Notes: generated from the letters alone by a model not told the origin. Counted from the stretch's first letter, positions 51,501 to 64,000 are shown. The stretch: DNA of 64,000 bases from Paragonimus westermani (GCA_008508345.1 QNGE01001024.1:91749-155748), one strand, 5' to 3'. Translations and numbers: made by a program.

Positions 51501-53209
51501 ATTGGCTAGTGATTTACAAAATTCAAATGTCAACAGTTTCCCCAACTGAAAGATGCCTCTGAGGTGGAAACAACCCTGTCCAATAAACACATTTACGGGA
51601 TTCTGTTGAAGAAAGAAACTTTTCAGAAAGACATAGAGTATGCCTTTTTGGATTCAAAATAATTTTTTCTCCGTAGTTTAGAAACTATGCGGCAATCGTG
51701 TCCAAGAAAGTCCAACTGGCCAACGTAACGTCATCAGTATAACTCATCAATGTACATAAATTCGTTTCTAAATAAATGCTTTCCAGAGTTCTGAAAATTA
51801 GAAGTACCAAACTACCTATCAATCTATTACCAACTATGAAACTTGATACGGAACTAATTCATCCAACTCACAGCTCACCAACTATTTGCTGTAGTGTGTG
51901 AGGTGTGTTCTTATGACATGACCTCTTACTCAGGTGTATGTGTAAAGATTCCTAGTTACTTCTCTCTTTAAATCTGGGCATCTGGTTTATTTACTCGAAT
52001 GATTTAGTTGCAGTATGAGCCATAGTACCCACATGATAAAACAACAAGTCGCTCATGACCAGTTTTTTGAGCTAGGCAAAGTGGCTAGTATCTTGAAGAC
52101 ATTCACTAAAATTCACTCTTCCGCCCCATATTCGCCTCCGTATTTTTGATACTGTGTTCGTAGAAAATGTGATCACAATGTCATTCAGTTGGTTAGGAGA
52201 ACCTCGGTTGGAGTACTCGGCACTTTGTCTTTGTCGAAACCTGAGCAGCCTGACAGTAGTCTAACTCCGGGGTGATCATTCTGTTGTATGACAGAGAACT
52301 GAGTGTTATGTTTTCTTTTCACCTCTGTTGTTTAATCTGAGCGATGTGTAAGTACTAATACTGCATGCCTCATCGTAGAGTCATCCGACATTCTTCATAA
52401 ATTGTGTGAACATCAAAACAAACTGCTGTCTGGGATTGCTCGGTCACTTACTGAGTTTCAGAGAATTTCAAATGGTTCATCACAGGTTTGGTTGGACTCC
52501 GCATGAGTATTCTAATGGTCCTAATAGGTCAGCGTTGTCTTGTTTAGAGTGTCGTATTCACGGTGAACAATCTTCGTGAGATTGACTGTTCGCATCAACA
52601 GAATAAAATCTCCCTCTGGAGAAAATTTTTTCCAATTCCCCGTAAGACGTTTATGATTGTGTTGGAATTACTGGACAAAAATTTGAGTTGCAGCTCAGCG
52701 CATATTACGATCTCCGTAGAAAGAGGCGTTGTGTGTGGTTTTCAGTCATGAATACAACTTGATCATGTAACCGTCAATCAAAGCTGGTGGCACACTGTTG
52801 AAAACCATCGTGCATTTTGGAGCGACCACCTGGACTCAAATCATGCTGATATACATACCTGTTTTGTTCTGTCATTTGCCTACAAATGAGACTAGTGAAT
52901 GCAAGATGAGTAAATGGCATTCGTGACTGGTAATCTGGACATTTTGAGAAACAGTTCAGCTGACCTCAACCAAACCCTGTAGGCAGCGAGACCTGAACGG
53001 TCAGCTATTGCGATAGAGACGTCCTTCCGTCGGAAGTAGAGGTGTTCCCGAATCTGAAATCATTAAGGAACCTCCTTATTGTGTTGGGCAACGGTGACTC
53101 CAGCTTTCGAAAGGGAGGCTCGAAGTCTATGTGACACCCACAGAAGCATCAGTCTAGCGTCGGTTGCATCCTAGTTATTCACTGACCTTATATTGCGTTG
53201 ACTCAATAG
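45523..53209. other. Long non-coding stretch, nothing recognised
   Basis: No gene or element I can support. A minus-strand frame at 50747-51025 contains VPICLIGNQLD, which resembles a GTPase G4 motif, but the other G motifs and splice signals are missing. Confidence 0.4.
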
Positions 53210-54340
53210 ACCCAGAGAAAGTCGGATACGTGGAGAACAGGTAGGATTCCGGCCCAGTTGAGGGTGTGTTGAACACATTCTTGCTTCGCGACAAATCTCG
53301 GAGCATCGACGTTCTTACAAGCAGCGGACGGTCGTGGTCATTTTAGACTCGGTTGCTCGTAACGTTCTCTGGAGCTGCCTTCTTCGCCAGGGAGTTCCAT
53401 GAGAATACTCGAGTCTGTTGCAATCACTGTACATCCGCTTTACAAGCTGGGTGAAGGACAACTGGTTCTGGTGTTCATCACTGTTAGTGGTGTTCATCAA
53501 GGGCGTCCGATCCCCCTCTACCTGTTCAGTTTTGTCGTGAACGTTATTGTGAAGGATGTGGTTGAGGGATCCAGTAAGGTTGATGTTGAGTTTCTTGTTG
53601 ACTCTAGGTTGACAGATATTGAGTATGCAGGTGACGTTGTCTTATTTATGCTCTCTTCTGAAATCGCCAACCATGCTCAACAAGGTGAGTGCTCCGGTTG
53701 GTTTGTATAGAATGCTCATTTAACCTTCGAGCTGCAAAAGTGTTCCTGCAAGAATGAGCCACTCCCACTGTTACGTCCTTTATTTGCTTGAGACTGTAGA
53801 CACTTGACGCGTGTGAGTGGCATTATTTTTTTGGCTTGTATTATTGCTGATAGGATATCAGCGGCGATTACAAAGGCGCAAGTTGCCTTTAACAAACTGT
53901 CATATTTGGCATCGAAATGATTTTCAGTTGTCATTAAAAGGAGGGATATATAGTTCTTGTGTTCTGTTTTTTTTGTTTTGTTTGGGGAACGTGACCTGTT
54001 CATAACGGAGATGTTAACCGACTTGCTGTGCTTAGCTATCGTTGTCTTCACCAGTTGGCTTACATTAGGCGGACTGGTCACATGAGCAGTACGACCGCTT
54101 GCCGGCGCGTATTCTGGAACCTTCCGGATAGGTGGTCAATTGTTTGACCAGTCACCTTGTACAGCCTACGGTGGTTAGGTCAATCACTCCGTATGCCTCT
54201 TGAACGTTTGTCCTACCAGGCTTCATATACTAAAGTCGCCAGTAGTTTGGTGAAACTGTGTGGTGCATAAGTAACAACGTGGTCACGGTGAGAAGAGCGG
54301 AAGACATTGGGAATGGTTCACCGCTACAGAAAGCACACTT
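53210..54340 (+). mobile_element. Decayed RTE-type LINE (SR2/Perere-like) reverse transcriptase
   Basis: Read across frames, it follows the RTE reverse transcriptase in order. ENRTGFRPS-GCVEHIFASRQ is followed by QRTVVVILDSV, VLWSCLLRQGVP, SGVHQGRPIPLYLF, LTDIEYAGDVVLF and a finger-to-thumb block. It then continues to RLRWLG-like YSLRWLGQSLRMPLERLSYQ near 54160-54215. The catalytic YADD box is YAGD (53624-53635), and stops and frameshifts occur throughout. Similar elements are widespread in trematode genomes. Endonuclease and 5' parts are not recognisable. Confidence 0.85.
53399..53710 (+). pseudogene. RTE reverse transcriptase, palm segment
   Basis: The longest uninterrupted frame in the RTE remnant, 103 codons. 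It contains VSGVHQGRPIPLYLFSFVVN and RLTDIEYAGDVVLFML. It lacks the second catalytic Asp context (YADD to YAGD), so the polymerase site is dead. Confidence 0.8.
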
Positions 54341-54791
54341 AAGCTTGCTCATGGAATGCAACACATTGTGTTCTAAATGCTTGCTGTTCCCATTCATTCA
54401 CGTAAAAGTGGTGGGAGGTCAGTGCTTGTCCTCATCACTCAACACACTTTCCACTATCAAAATTGCAAGCCCACGGAAAGCAACGGTGCACAAGGATTGA
54501 ATCAGTTGCCTCCACAACGGACAATGTTCCCAATGTCAGTAAGTGCACAAATATAAGTTTTTTTGTGACTGTTCAAAGATTTACAGTTGGATTTTCCGTT
54601 TGACTTTATCTAGCTGGTGATTCAAGACAAAATCATGTTAGATTGTGTATCATGAATTTGGTAGTAAGTGGATAATCTTTGCAGACAACGCTTATCTAAG
54701 TAGCCATCGTTGTGTGAAGGTTACTTCTCAAGAGAGTTATGACTTCGTTCATAGTCTTCGTAGAACGGGCAATAGAAATGGCGAATGCAAA

Positions 54792-54801
54792 GGGGGGGGG
54801 G
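54792..54801. repeat. G10 homopolymer
   Basis: Ten consecutive G. Homopolymer length may be imprecise in an assembly. Confidence 0.8.
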
Positions 54802-55220
54802 AACGATGAGTATGAGTATAGTTGGCGATACAAATGACGACTGGGTTACACAGGAAGTTGATATTTACCGAAAAGTAACCAACTAAGAATGTCTTATACA
54901 ACAATTTGATACATGCTCATTTTTAGCTATATTGGAATGAAAACTCCAGAGGCAATAACAAGAACATTGTTTACATTTAATGTTAAACCTCAGAGATACG
55001 ATTTTTCCACACTTGATCTCCCCAAGTTAATGCTTAACAGAACTAAACTTATACTGCAACACATTGTGGAACGCTACCAAAATAATCACGCAGATCACTT
55101 CTAAATGAGTGCCAAACTTATACCATTGTATTAGGATGCTGACTGTCACACTCAAAAAATGACAACAAATGAACAATGTCGAAATGGTTTTTATATGTAG
55201 AGAACATGATACAAATGTAC

Positions 55221-55238
55221 TGTGTGTGTGTGTGTGTG
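55221..55238. repeat. (TG)9 microsatellite
   Basis: Nine perfect TG units. Confidence 0.95.
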
Positions 55239-57189
55239 CAGTGAACAGTTTAATTGAAGGCGGGGGACAATTTTTGTGGCTGTCCGCATTCATTAAATAT
55301 GTCCACCTGGTGAGCTACGGTCAAATATTTTAAAATATGAATGACAGCTACTCAAGTTAAAAAATAACAGGTGGATAGCCTGATATTTTTGCTCCTCATC
55401 TCAACTGAGATCACTTAACAGCCAGGATAGTAAGGTGCATTTGAGGGAAATTTGCAGAAAATCTGATTCAAGACCCTAAATGAATGTTCAGTTTCAAAAA
55501 CAGTTTTAGACTATATTATACCTCTCCTGAGAAACGCCATCCCAGGTAGGTGAGGAGTAGATTGTTGCAACTTGTTGTTAACTTTGTGTTATTCTTGATC
55601 TACTTATCCAGGTTTTTTACCATCTGTATTGTTCTACGGATTCTGTTAGTTTTGAAACATATTGGAAGAGCAACTCATGTGTGTACCACTAATTAATCAG
55701 GCTACATAATCTTCCTTATCGCCAAAGCATAAGCACATGACTTACATTCAGCAGACAGTGGTAGTCACCGACTGTAAAAATATGCTGACAGACAGGTGTT
55801 AGCGATTTATAAACCTGACAAATCAACAATCCCTGTAATCCAAACAAACTTTTTTCCAACTACTCTGAAGTGCATTCAACATCCGACGTATTTTCCATTA
55901 TTCCGATGGCCGTTAACCGTTTGGGCAGCAGCCTTGAATAACATTTTGCTGAGACGCCAAGAAACCGTAATTTAAGCCGGATGACTACTCTAACTCGAAT
56001 GGCCGTTTCTACTTTGCTCTTCCGCTTCGCGTAATAAACGGTATCTTTGATTATCATCCCAAATGCCTGGTTTACTGTTGCATGTTTACAACAGATGAAC
56101 CCAGTGACGTCTATCTCCTGGGCCTAGTTTTAGCTTCATACTTGCAATATACACCTGTTGTTTGAATCGGGTACATCATAGACCCACTTTAAGACGCGAT
56201 TTGAAACATGTGAATTAAACGATGAACCAGCGCCATTTATCCCAACTATTCAGTGATGTCGTCACAAAAGTTTGTGGATTGAGGAAAGTTGTGGGAGATG
56301 CACCTCGAGGTTCTTGGGGAAACAGTCAAAACCATATTACATAATAAGCAACTAAAAATGGCCCGTAATTGGTTTTGTGACGGAATGGTTGATTCATTAA
56401 TGCTGACCATATGTTTATCTTGTTTGAGCTGTTTTGGTGGCGTTCGTTTATATCCCCTGATTAATAAAATGATGAACTCTTAAAACGTAGCATGGATAAC
56501 CTTGTCCCGAAAACCTGTTAGTAATTATTGACCGGATGACTTTGTACTTGTAAGTGTAGAATTACTAGCACTTTATGTAATCGATTAACAGTCAGTTAGA
56601 TAACCACAGACATTTGTGTACCAAAACTTCACTTGGGTCCTATATCAAAACGTTGTGAACTGCCAGATGGTCCGATTGTAACATATGCCAATCATCGGAA
56701 ATACAGCAAACAACATGCGTTGCTCAACCTTCTCCTGGATGACAGTAAAGTTTCAACTTATTTGCAGCTGGTCAGCAAGTGCAATGTTGATTCAAACTCA
56801 TGTTAAACAACATTGTGTCGACTGATTTCAAAATATATACTGTGATCCCTTATATGCGATACATAGAACGGATCACTGGTTAAAAGTGAGGACTTCCCAC
56901 AATCTCGACTAGCAGTCCAGCATCTCCATTAAGAACTTTGCTGACATTTTGACGAAGAACGCTACAGATGTCTTGAAAACTGCTACTTACTAACCTCTCG
57001 GTGCTTTGATGATGGTATCAAAACGTCAAAAATACAAATGTTCGAGTCCTTTTCTCATTTTTTGAGTGCACCAGGGAGGAACGCAAAGCAGCCAGAGAAA
57101 CCACTCAACGAGTAACGCATTCAATCACTGTGTGTGTGCAAGTTTTTCCGAAGCTGGGTGCAGTGATTATTAACCAGCTGACAGCATTA

Positions 57190-57650
57190 CTGCCGACTGA
57201 GTCTAGACTCACATATGAATAGACAAGTAATTGGTTACATTACCAGATATTCCATTGTGTATTAGTGTCTTAACACTACAGAAAGATTTCAGACACGACG
57301 TGGTTGCAATTTTAGCCATCATCTCCACAAGTGAACAAAAGGTCACGACGATCAATAAGGGTCAATCAGTTGACGTTGTCTACATGGGTTTTTCCAGAGC
57401 ATTTACCGAGTTGATCAATCAACTCTGTGTATGATTCTTCATCGGTATGGAGTGATCGTTAAGTTGTATTATATTCTACCTCATGGTTACCTCAAATGTC
57501 AGACAAACTGTGCAGTCTATGGTTGTCAGTTTGGATTTAGCAATGTCACACGAATCAATTTTTACGAATTTCCTATCTACATAACGGTTTTACACTTGGT
57601 CAATTCCTTACTGTCGCTGTACACTGCTTATAAGTAATGCCAATGAGGTT
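57190..57650 (+). mobile_element. CR1/Jockey-like LINE fragment (reverse transcriptase core)
   Basis: INKGQSVDVVYMGFSRAF matches the RT motif GxxvDvvYLDFSKAFD, with the catalytic Asp of LDFSKAFD changed to Gly. In the next frame the sequence continues RVDQSTLCMILHRYGVIVKL, YLKCQTNCAVYGC and FSNVT, matching the stretch that leads to the TSGVPQGS box, although that box is lost. LHLVNSLLSLYTAYK follows, near the family YVNDLP position. A frameshift near 57400 separates the two readable parts. Confidence 0.7.
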
Positions 57651-59672
57651 AAGAAACTTCTCGGAGGTTTTGCGCTTCTACAAGGCTCAAGTATAAAGCA
57701 CGTGATCTCATGTAGCACAACCAGGCGCAACACACTGCATCCGTACCAGTCACACTGCATCGGACAATGTCTTGTTGAGTGATTCGACCAGTGCTTGTGT
57801 GACCATGACGCGGTAATTTTTTCCCACCTTAATCTGTATCCAAAGAGTACCGCAGCGAAAAAAGTGTGCACTTTGTTACAGGTTGTTACATATGTTTAAG
57901 CTTGCAGATATTTCCGATGAAGGCCAAGTCATAGGTGCCCTTTCATTTCACTCAATACCGTCTGGTAACCTCTTCTAATTCATGCGATATGTTCTCTTAG
58001 GTAAGTGACTTTGAGGTCAGGTAGCTCATCTGCTCCGGACACAGCTACATGTGTTGATTAGAATAACTTTTTAGGTTAAGACACTTTCGTAAGTGCCTTC
58101 GGTATATCGGAGTCAGTTCGGAGTCATTCTTATCCGCAGTACCCGACACGGAAAAACCATTCTACCCAGAGCAGCTCATCGCTGTTGAAACAGCCTTCGT
58201 AAACAACGGCATCAAATCAACTGCTTGGTCGGCAGACTGTCTGTATGTCCAGCCATCACTACCGTGCAAAAGTCCGTCTTGACAGTCCTGTCAGTTCATA
58301 TTGTCAGAGGAAGGTTCGGGACACCAGAGCGATTCTTCAGATAGATTTTACCCCAGATGTGTAGAGTGGATTGCCGGGTGTAAGGATGATACTAAGCGCT
58401 GCACTTTTTGTTGGTTAGCTCAACTATTCCACCAAGAATAAATTATGCGGATTTTGTAGGGTTAATAAATGCTCAGAATGTTCGGAGCTGGGGATACAGT
58501 GTACCACTAGCCGTCTTACACAAGTTGTCTATGGTAAGAAGCGTGGCTGGATACGTGAATAAAACTAAAAATTATACAAACATTATAAATATTAGTTACA
58601 ACTGCGTTTTTCCTTTCAAATAGAACCGGCTGTATATGCATATCTAATCAGGTTTTCGGACATACCACCAAATTTTCGAAGACGTGCCAAAGTTATTCGA
58701 ACTGCAATCAGTAAAAACAAGCATCCAAATCATTATTTTGCATTGACCAGTATAGGTTTGCGAAACGAGGCAACCTTGATGCAGTTAAACTATTGGAATT
58801 GCTATTCCCTGAAGTTATAACATGCTCATTGGACAAAGGGATAGTATGAACCTTTGACCATTTTCCCGTTTGTGTAACTAATCCCATTGCTTTCGAGAAA
58901 ATTGGTTGTAAGCATTTTTAAAAGCTGCGGTACAATAACCAAGCGTACGTACTTTGAACAATGTTTTGAATTTGTCTGTGCCATCCATGTGTTGAGTATA
59001 ACAGAAAGCCGATCGCTTTCAGTAAATCTTGCCTTTTATTTACGTGGTTAGCTCAAAAGATAATTTGAAACACTCAATCCCCCCCGTAAGTTTAGGTGGA
59101 ACAGTTAGAACAATGAGACGTAAACAAGCAAAACTTCTCCGGGTATGTAATGCGTACTAGCGAATCGAGTTTGAATATGAGTAAGCCAAACACAGCAACA
59201 ACCCCGTTACTTCATTTCTAGTATGCAATTCATTCGTTAGAAGGCTCTCATCAGAAATGTAGGTGTGTGCGGTGATCATTATTAAGTATTCAGATCACTG
59301 ATTCAGCACCGCAATCCAGCAAGGATTGTTCCGTTTACATACATTCTATGCATAGTATCCCCAGGATGACAGGAGAATTGTATAGTCTCAAATTAATTTC
59401 AGTACAGTTCAGTCATTACAGCAACAATTTTGTTTCATACAGGTATCTGAACAGCACAAACAGATGTCCTTTCAACGGCATCATTAACCCTCTTCATTCA
59501 GCTTGACCGTTGAAGCGCAGAATACACAAGAAAAAGTCATCAGTTAATCATTTGACAGGCAAGAGTAACCTCAAAAATCTTGGAAAAGAAATGTCACTTG
59601 AGACAAACAAATGCTTTTCAACGCCTACAAGTGAAATTCCGACGAGAAATTTGTCAATGAAGAACTATTTTT
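57651..59672. other. Non-coding stretch, nothing recognised
   Basis: May contain the decayed 3' end of the CR1-like element. No motif is clear enough to call. The right end would be the 3' untranslated region of the possible gene ending at 59673. Confidence 0.35.
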
Positions 59673-59822
59673 TTAACCCGATTTTGAGGTGATGGAGCGA
59701 ATGACATCATCCCAGTTGAGACGATCTAGACCGTATGCAATGATATTATTGTCTTCTACTGCGATGAAACTGTACCCTTTTTGACGTTCACGGATAGCTT
59801 TAAACATCTCCGTGAACGAAGA
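59673..59822 (-). CDS. Unidentified gene, possible terminal exon (49 codons plus stop)
   Basis: The frame SSFTEMFKAIRERQKGYSFI, AVEDNNIIAYGLDRLNW, DDVIRSITSKSG ends in TAA (59673-59675). Codons are strongly coding-like (many purine-N-pyrimidine). Upstream is an acceptor ATTACCAG with a good branch-point match, TTCTAAC, 8 bases before the AG. The exon starts in phase 0. I do not recognise the protein. The exon also contains a perfect ten-pair hairpin (59785-59818), which may be coincidental. Confidence 0.45.
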   Translation of the reverse strand, partial: SSFTEMFKAIRERQKGYSFIAVEDNNIIAYGLDRLNWDDVIRSITSKSG

Positions 59823-60746
59823 CTGGTAATGTTAGAAGTCCCCGTCATCACAGTGGTGACTTCACACTATGTCTAAGTGTCAAGGTTACCATAATCATTA
59901 ACCCAGTATGTAAATATTTTACTCGCTAACGCTAAACAACAGTGTCATAAACAACATCATGACAACTCGGACTCATAGGACTGTGTCATTGTTTACCTGT
60001 TATTAAAAACAGCAAAAAAGGAGTCATTCTGTCACACTGTCCTCCCTATTGGCATTGTGACTGACTGCCACTTCAAAAATATTCGCCTTTTTAAGTGAAT
60101 ACTTTTGCTAACAAACAGAAATATCAAGTTACGCACAGACAAATGGCGATCCCTATGGAATGAGTGATCATTATAAAGTGTTTAACGCATTGCAAATCTG
60201 TTTAACATCTTTTTTCATTCGACGAATTGATAACAAACCCAACTTAGAACAAGATCGGCCACTTAATAATGAGGTGACATTTAAAACCGAATGTCTTCCA
60301 TACAGAACGTGGTCAGTTGTTTAAGTGTCACGTGTTCATTTTTTTGGTTATTGATGTTTTCATACCACTAAACCCATGCTGAACGTTTAATTGAGCTGAA
60401 CTGAATTCATTATTTATGTCTCGATTGAGTGAACTGTTTGAAGTGGGGACAGTGACCAAAATCTGACCAGAATAATTAGTTTTAGAACAAAAACAAAGCT
60501 AAAACTGTTCCCAATGAAGATCTTGAAGAATCCTAGAATGGAATAGTATGGAGAGCTCAGTGAAAACTTCGGTCAGTTCGTTTTCGCTAGCGCCGTAGCC
60601 TTTGCAAGTGTCATGCTCAAATGAATATTAAATCTTTAAATATTCCGTCGGAGAAATAAAATTAACTGTGCTACGGTCATAGTGATCATAAAGTTCACTG
60701 AAAACAATTATCGTGATCTTCAGGTTTAAGTTTACACAGCCTCAAC

Positions 60747-60849
60747 CAATCAGGTCAGAGTCGGGGTAAACTGAGATTACACGATCTAGGTCAGTAATGC
60801 CCACGTCAATCTGTAAATTGTGTTCCGTTCCCATAGGCTGACTTGACAT
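60747..60849 (-). CDS. Unidentified gene, possible first coding exon
   Basis: From ATG at 60849 (context CACCATGT) the frame reads MSSQPMGTEHNLQIDVGIT, DLDRVISVYPDSDLI, then a possible donor ATTG|GTTGAG and a stop two codons later if unspliced. Codon pattern looks coding. A further coding-like block starting at 60599 after CTTGCAAAG reads YGASENELTEVF in the phase needed. Its own donor to the 59822 acceptor would have to be the weak GTTTTC, so the model is incomplete. It would give a protein of roughly 100 residues. Confidence 0.35.
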
Positions 60850-63800
60850 GGTGATTTAAGATGATATAACCTATTGTTGTGAAAACATAAACAATGCCAG
60901 GCAAACTAAAAGTATATATGACGAAGCCTTCGTCGGCAGTAATTTGAATCAGATAAGAATTTTCATTAATTTTTAAAAGATCTTTAGTCATAATTTAGAA
61001 AAGCCATCCTCAAAGTACTACATGTATAGGATAAAATACAACCACTGTCTACAACAGACTACAGGACACTTCGACACTGGAACGACCGAACGGTGTGAGA
61101 AAGTTTGAAGAACACTCCGAAATAAACCTGAGCATAAGATCGTGCCTAGAAATTTTGCTGTATTTGATTATCTATCAGGCGTAGATTTTGGAGTTATGTT
61201 GGAGAATTTCGTGATAAATCAGCATGAGTATGTAACTACACAGGAGCGTCTATAGTTGCAGAAATTACCACAGTTGTGGAAGTGAAGTATATCGTAAGTG
61301 TGAAGCAGCTTCTTCTATCTCCCTGTGAAACATAGAAAAAAATCTAATTGAAAATGATAAAAGCAACATTTAACATTTGAATCTGGGTGTTTTAACAGTA
61401 TTTTAATTGCGTACCATGAAGTGGAAGAAATCTAAAATAGGAAACTTTGTCAGTACTGTTCAGTAAGGAACCAATTAGGAATCATCGGAGATGAAGTGCT
61501 TCTCAGAGGTGGTTTACCTATCGAAGACGTGATTATAAGTACTAATCTTCAATGCAGACTCTTTTTGCTTTTAAGAATTTGTGCAAGGTAGTCAGTGGTT
61601 AACAACAAAATCGTTCATTACCAACGCCATCATTGAGTATTTTGAATAACCTAACAAACATATCGTTCACTGTCAGTCAACTTTAGCTCTGAGCGTCTAC
61701 ACAGATGGTGTTTGTTTTCGTTTAGTTTTGGTGGTGAAATTACTGCAATATCTACAAATTAACGTCGTTAACTCATTGGTGTGCTATCATGAGAAAAAAG
61801 GGTATAGAACAAACTTGTACGCTTGAGATGAAAAGCTAGACTGAAGGTCGTTAAATTTACTGCTCCAAAACAATCCACTAATTTCCGAAGATCGATTACT
61901 TAAAACATTCTTAGGATGGAAAAGCACTTTAAGTGGGTCAGAATCTTCATATGTCTTCACCGAGGAAAGCCAATCAAAACATTTCGCCTAACTGAGAGTA
62001 TTTACAAAACATAAATCAATCTAATTTTATCTGTAGCATTATCAGACCGTGACCATCGTCTTATGAGTGAGTCTTGAAGCACACAAATGACAATTGAAAA
62101 GTGCACAAAAAACCTGAGGATTCGGGGGAGGTATAACAGTGCAACGGCTGCGTCTAGCAAATGCATGCCATTTTAAGTAGTCAGAATGTTAGCTTCAGTT
62201 CTGTCTTAAATTAGATTGTCAGTAGAGTTATCGGGTAGTTTTCGGGTAAAACACAGCTGTTTGCCAGCTGATGAACAGGTTAAATCGAATAACTGGAAAA
62301 ACAACTCTTAACATCAACAAACATTACTTGGCAGTGATCAATTATGAATCGATTAATCTCACTTGTAATGGGTAAATTGCAACTTTATACGAAGCGCCTT
62401 CACAAAGCTTGGTTGTTGACGTGAGCTGTCCGACATAGGTTTACGACACTGAATCACTGGCGTGCGTTCCACCTGTTCAGCGTTATAGAAAACGCTGGCT
62501 GTCGGCTTAAAGCTGACAACGTGAGAAACTTTTCATCTAACTCATCAAGTGTCCAGTCCATTGAACAGTATGCCTGAGTATTAGCCTTTTAAATATCTAC
62601 CCGTTTTGCTGATGTAAATGAGTGAAAACCATAACACTCAAGTCCTTGTGTGAACCACTATGCGCTTACAGCGGGTGATTCATTTTTAACCAGTAAGGGT
62701 TAACCCAGAGTTGTGATGCAAGCAACAGTCGATACGGCTGTATAATAAGTGCACTTTTTGACAAAACCTAGTCATCTTCCAAAGGTACTGTCAACATTGT
62801 TTTATTAACCTCAACTGTAAAAGAAGGTTGCCTGTGTTTTCGGATACTAGGTGTCCAGTAGGTCTTGAACAAACTGACTAAACAACCTGAATTCCTTACT
62901 AGACTATCTTCTCTATAACAGACACTGTGTGATCAAAACGGTGTTTCCGCTTACTTCCATTGTCTTGTGTACTCTCCGTGTTAATCGTTTATTTGACCAG
63001 TTGGTAAACATTCAGTGTCTATCATCTAAACATCATCAACTGCAATCTTCAGTTCCAAAGCTCCAGTGAAATGTCAGCGCAAACATTCTTAAGTTGTAAA
63101 AGGTAACTTTAGTCTAATTACCTCGAAGCAAAACATCACAGTACCAAACAACCCCGGAAATCATCACTCTAGCTACTGAGTTAGTCATCCTGTACTTCAT
63201 CTAAAACTGTGTATTTGAGATCGCACTAAGACACTTTGACTGAAGACCTATAGCGGTCACGTTGTTAGCGACAGTTCTGTAACTATGATTGATAGATGAG
63301 GCCGATAGATTTGATAACAATGATATCCAAAAAAAGTGTTAAGAACCCTGAGCAGTCATGACACTAGAATCGAATGCATATTCTGCATTCTAATGATGAA
63401 CCAAATTACAGTTAATTATAACAGTCAAAGATTTTTGGTGTGCTAATGTTTAGCTTGTGTTGTGTCCCAAGTTAAGCTCTCATATAACGCTTTCCTGTAC
63501 CTGTCTACTTTACTTTATCAATTCTGGGCTATTCTCTCACTCGAATACGTCCATTGGTGTGGCCCTAGTGGTCATATGGACATTCACTGTCTTATGCTAT
63601 GGAACTAAGTAATTTTCTAGTTTTGACACACTAACCATTTCTGGAAATACGTCAATAAAAAAATATTGTGAATTCCCGCAGCAGTTAATTTTACTTACCA
63701 CCAAAAGCCACATGGCGATATGACACAACGTCACGTCAATAATTTTGAGATCTGAATTGCTCAAAGTTTCAACAGAGTGTGAAGTGCAAAACCCATTAGC

Positions 63801-64000
63801 AATCGGCAGCTCAATTTTGTAAATTATTCCGTAATCGATCTTGTGCACAATTGTGTGTAGCATGTGTACCTACTGACAGACCCACTGATCACGTTATCAG
63901 GTCTAATTACAGTGTAGTTTAACCGGAGTACCTCGTCAGCGTGATGCCCTGCAAACACACTAACGTCCCGCCTAGTGCAGTTTCATTCGGTCAAAATACG
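60850..64000. other. Non-coding stretch, nothing firmly recognised
   Basis: Would include the 5' flank of the possible small gene. A minus-strand ORF at 63597-63863 contains a good GTAAGT donor after CTTTTGGTG (63699) but no family features. Small hairpins lie at 62478-62517. Confidence 0.35.

Larger units (their letters stand above)
54341..57189. other. Non-coding stretch with simple repeats
   Basis: Contains a run of ten G (54792-54801) and a (TG)9 microsatellite (55221-55238). No gene is recognised. The first 150 bases may be the 3' end of the RTE element. Confidence 0.4.

Overview
This window looks like animal nuclear DNA, most likely from a flatworm and probably a digenean fluke. It is AT-rich by eye. 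It has no operons, no ribosome-binding sites and no long ORFs. Short exons are separated by introns of several kilobases, and decayed retroelements are abundant. Two repeat types suggest a fluke: an RTE-type LINE resembling the SR2/Perere elements of schistosomes, and tRNA-derived SINEs that carry a hammerhead-ribozyme fold, like the schistosome Sm-alpha family. The species cannot be fixed by reading alone.

The one confidently recognised gene is a zinc transporter of the SLC30A/ZnT family on the minus strand. Three exons (13420-13530, 7699-7845, 532-685) have canonical splice sites, matching phases and contiguous protein homology across TM1 to TM4. A possible further 5' exon lies at 16204-16276. 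The 3' half of the gene, with the second zinc-binding helix and the C-terminal domain, runs off the left edge. Its introns (about 7.0 and 5.6 kb) hold an inverted duplication (4319-4456 / 5333-5470), tRNA-derived SINEs and an AT microsatellite.

From about 23.3 to 27.2 kb there is a decayed Ty3/gypsy LTR retrotransposon on the plus strand. Pieces of gag with a CCHC knuckle, protease, reverse transcriptase, RNase H and integrase appear in the usual order, with frameshifts, stops and lost catalytic residues. I could not find its LTRs. From 27 to 53 kb the window is mostly unannotatable non-coding DNA. It contains a SINE with an almost complete hammerhead at 33.7 kb, an (AT)n tract around a 48-base assembly gap at 37.0 kb, a CR1/Jockey-like LINE fragment at 38.1-38.85 kb and a few exon-like ORFs. 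A decayed RTE LINE lies at 53.2-54.3 kb and a second CR1-like fragment at 57.2-57.65 kb.

Near the right end, two or three exon-like segments on the minus strand (60849 down to 59673) may form a small unidentified gene with a start, a stop and splice signals. Several other isolated exon-like ORFs (22.5-22.9, 27.73-27.88 and 45.2-45.5 kb) are reported at low confidence because they have good splice signals or coding-like composition but no recognised family. All repeat identities, fold predictions and homology calls were made by eye; no search or folding program was run.
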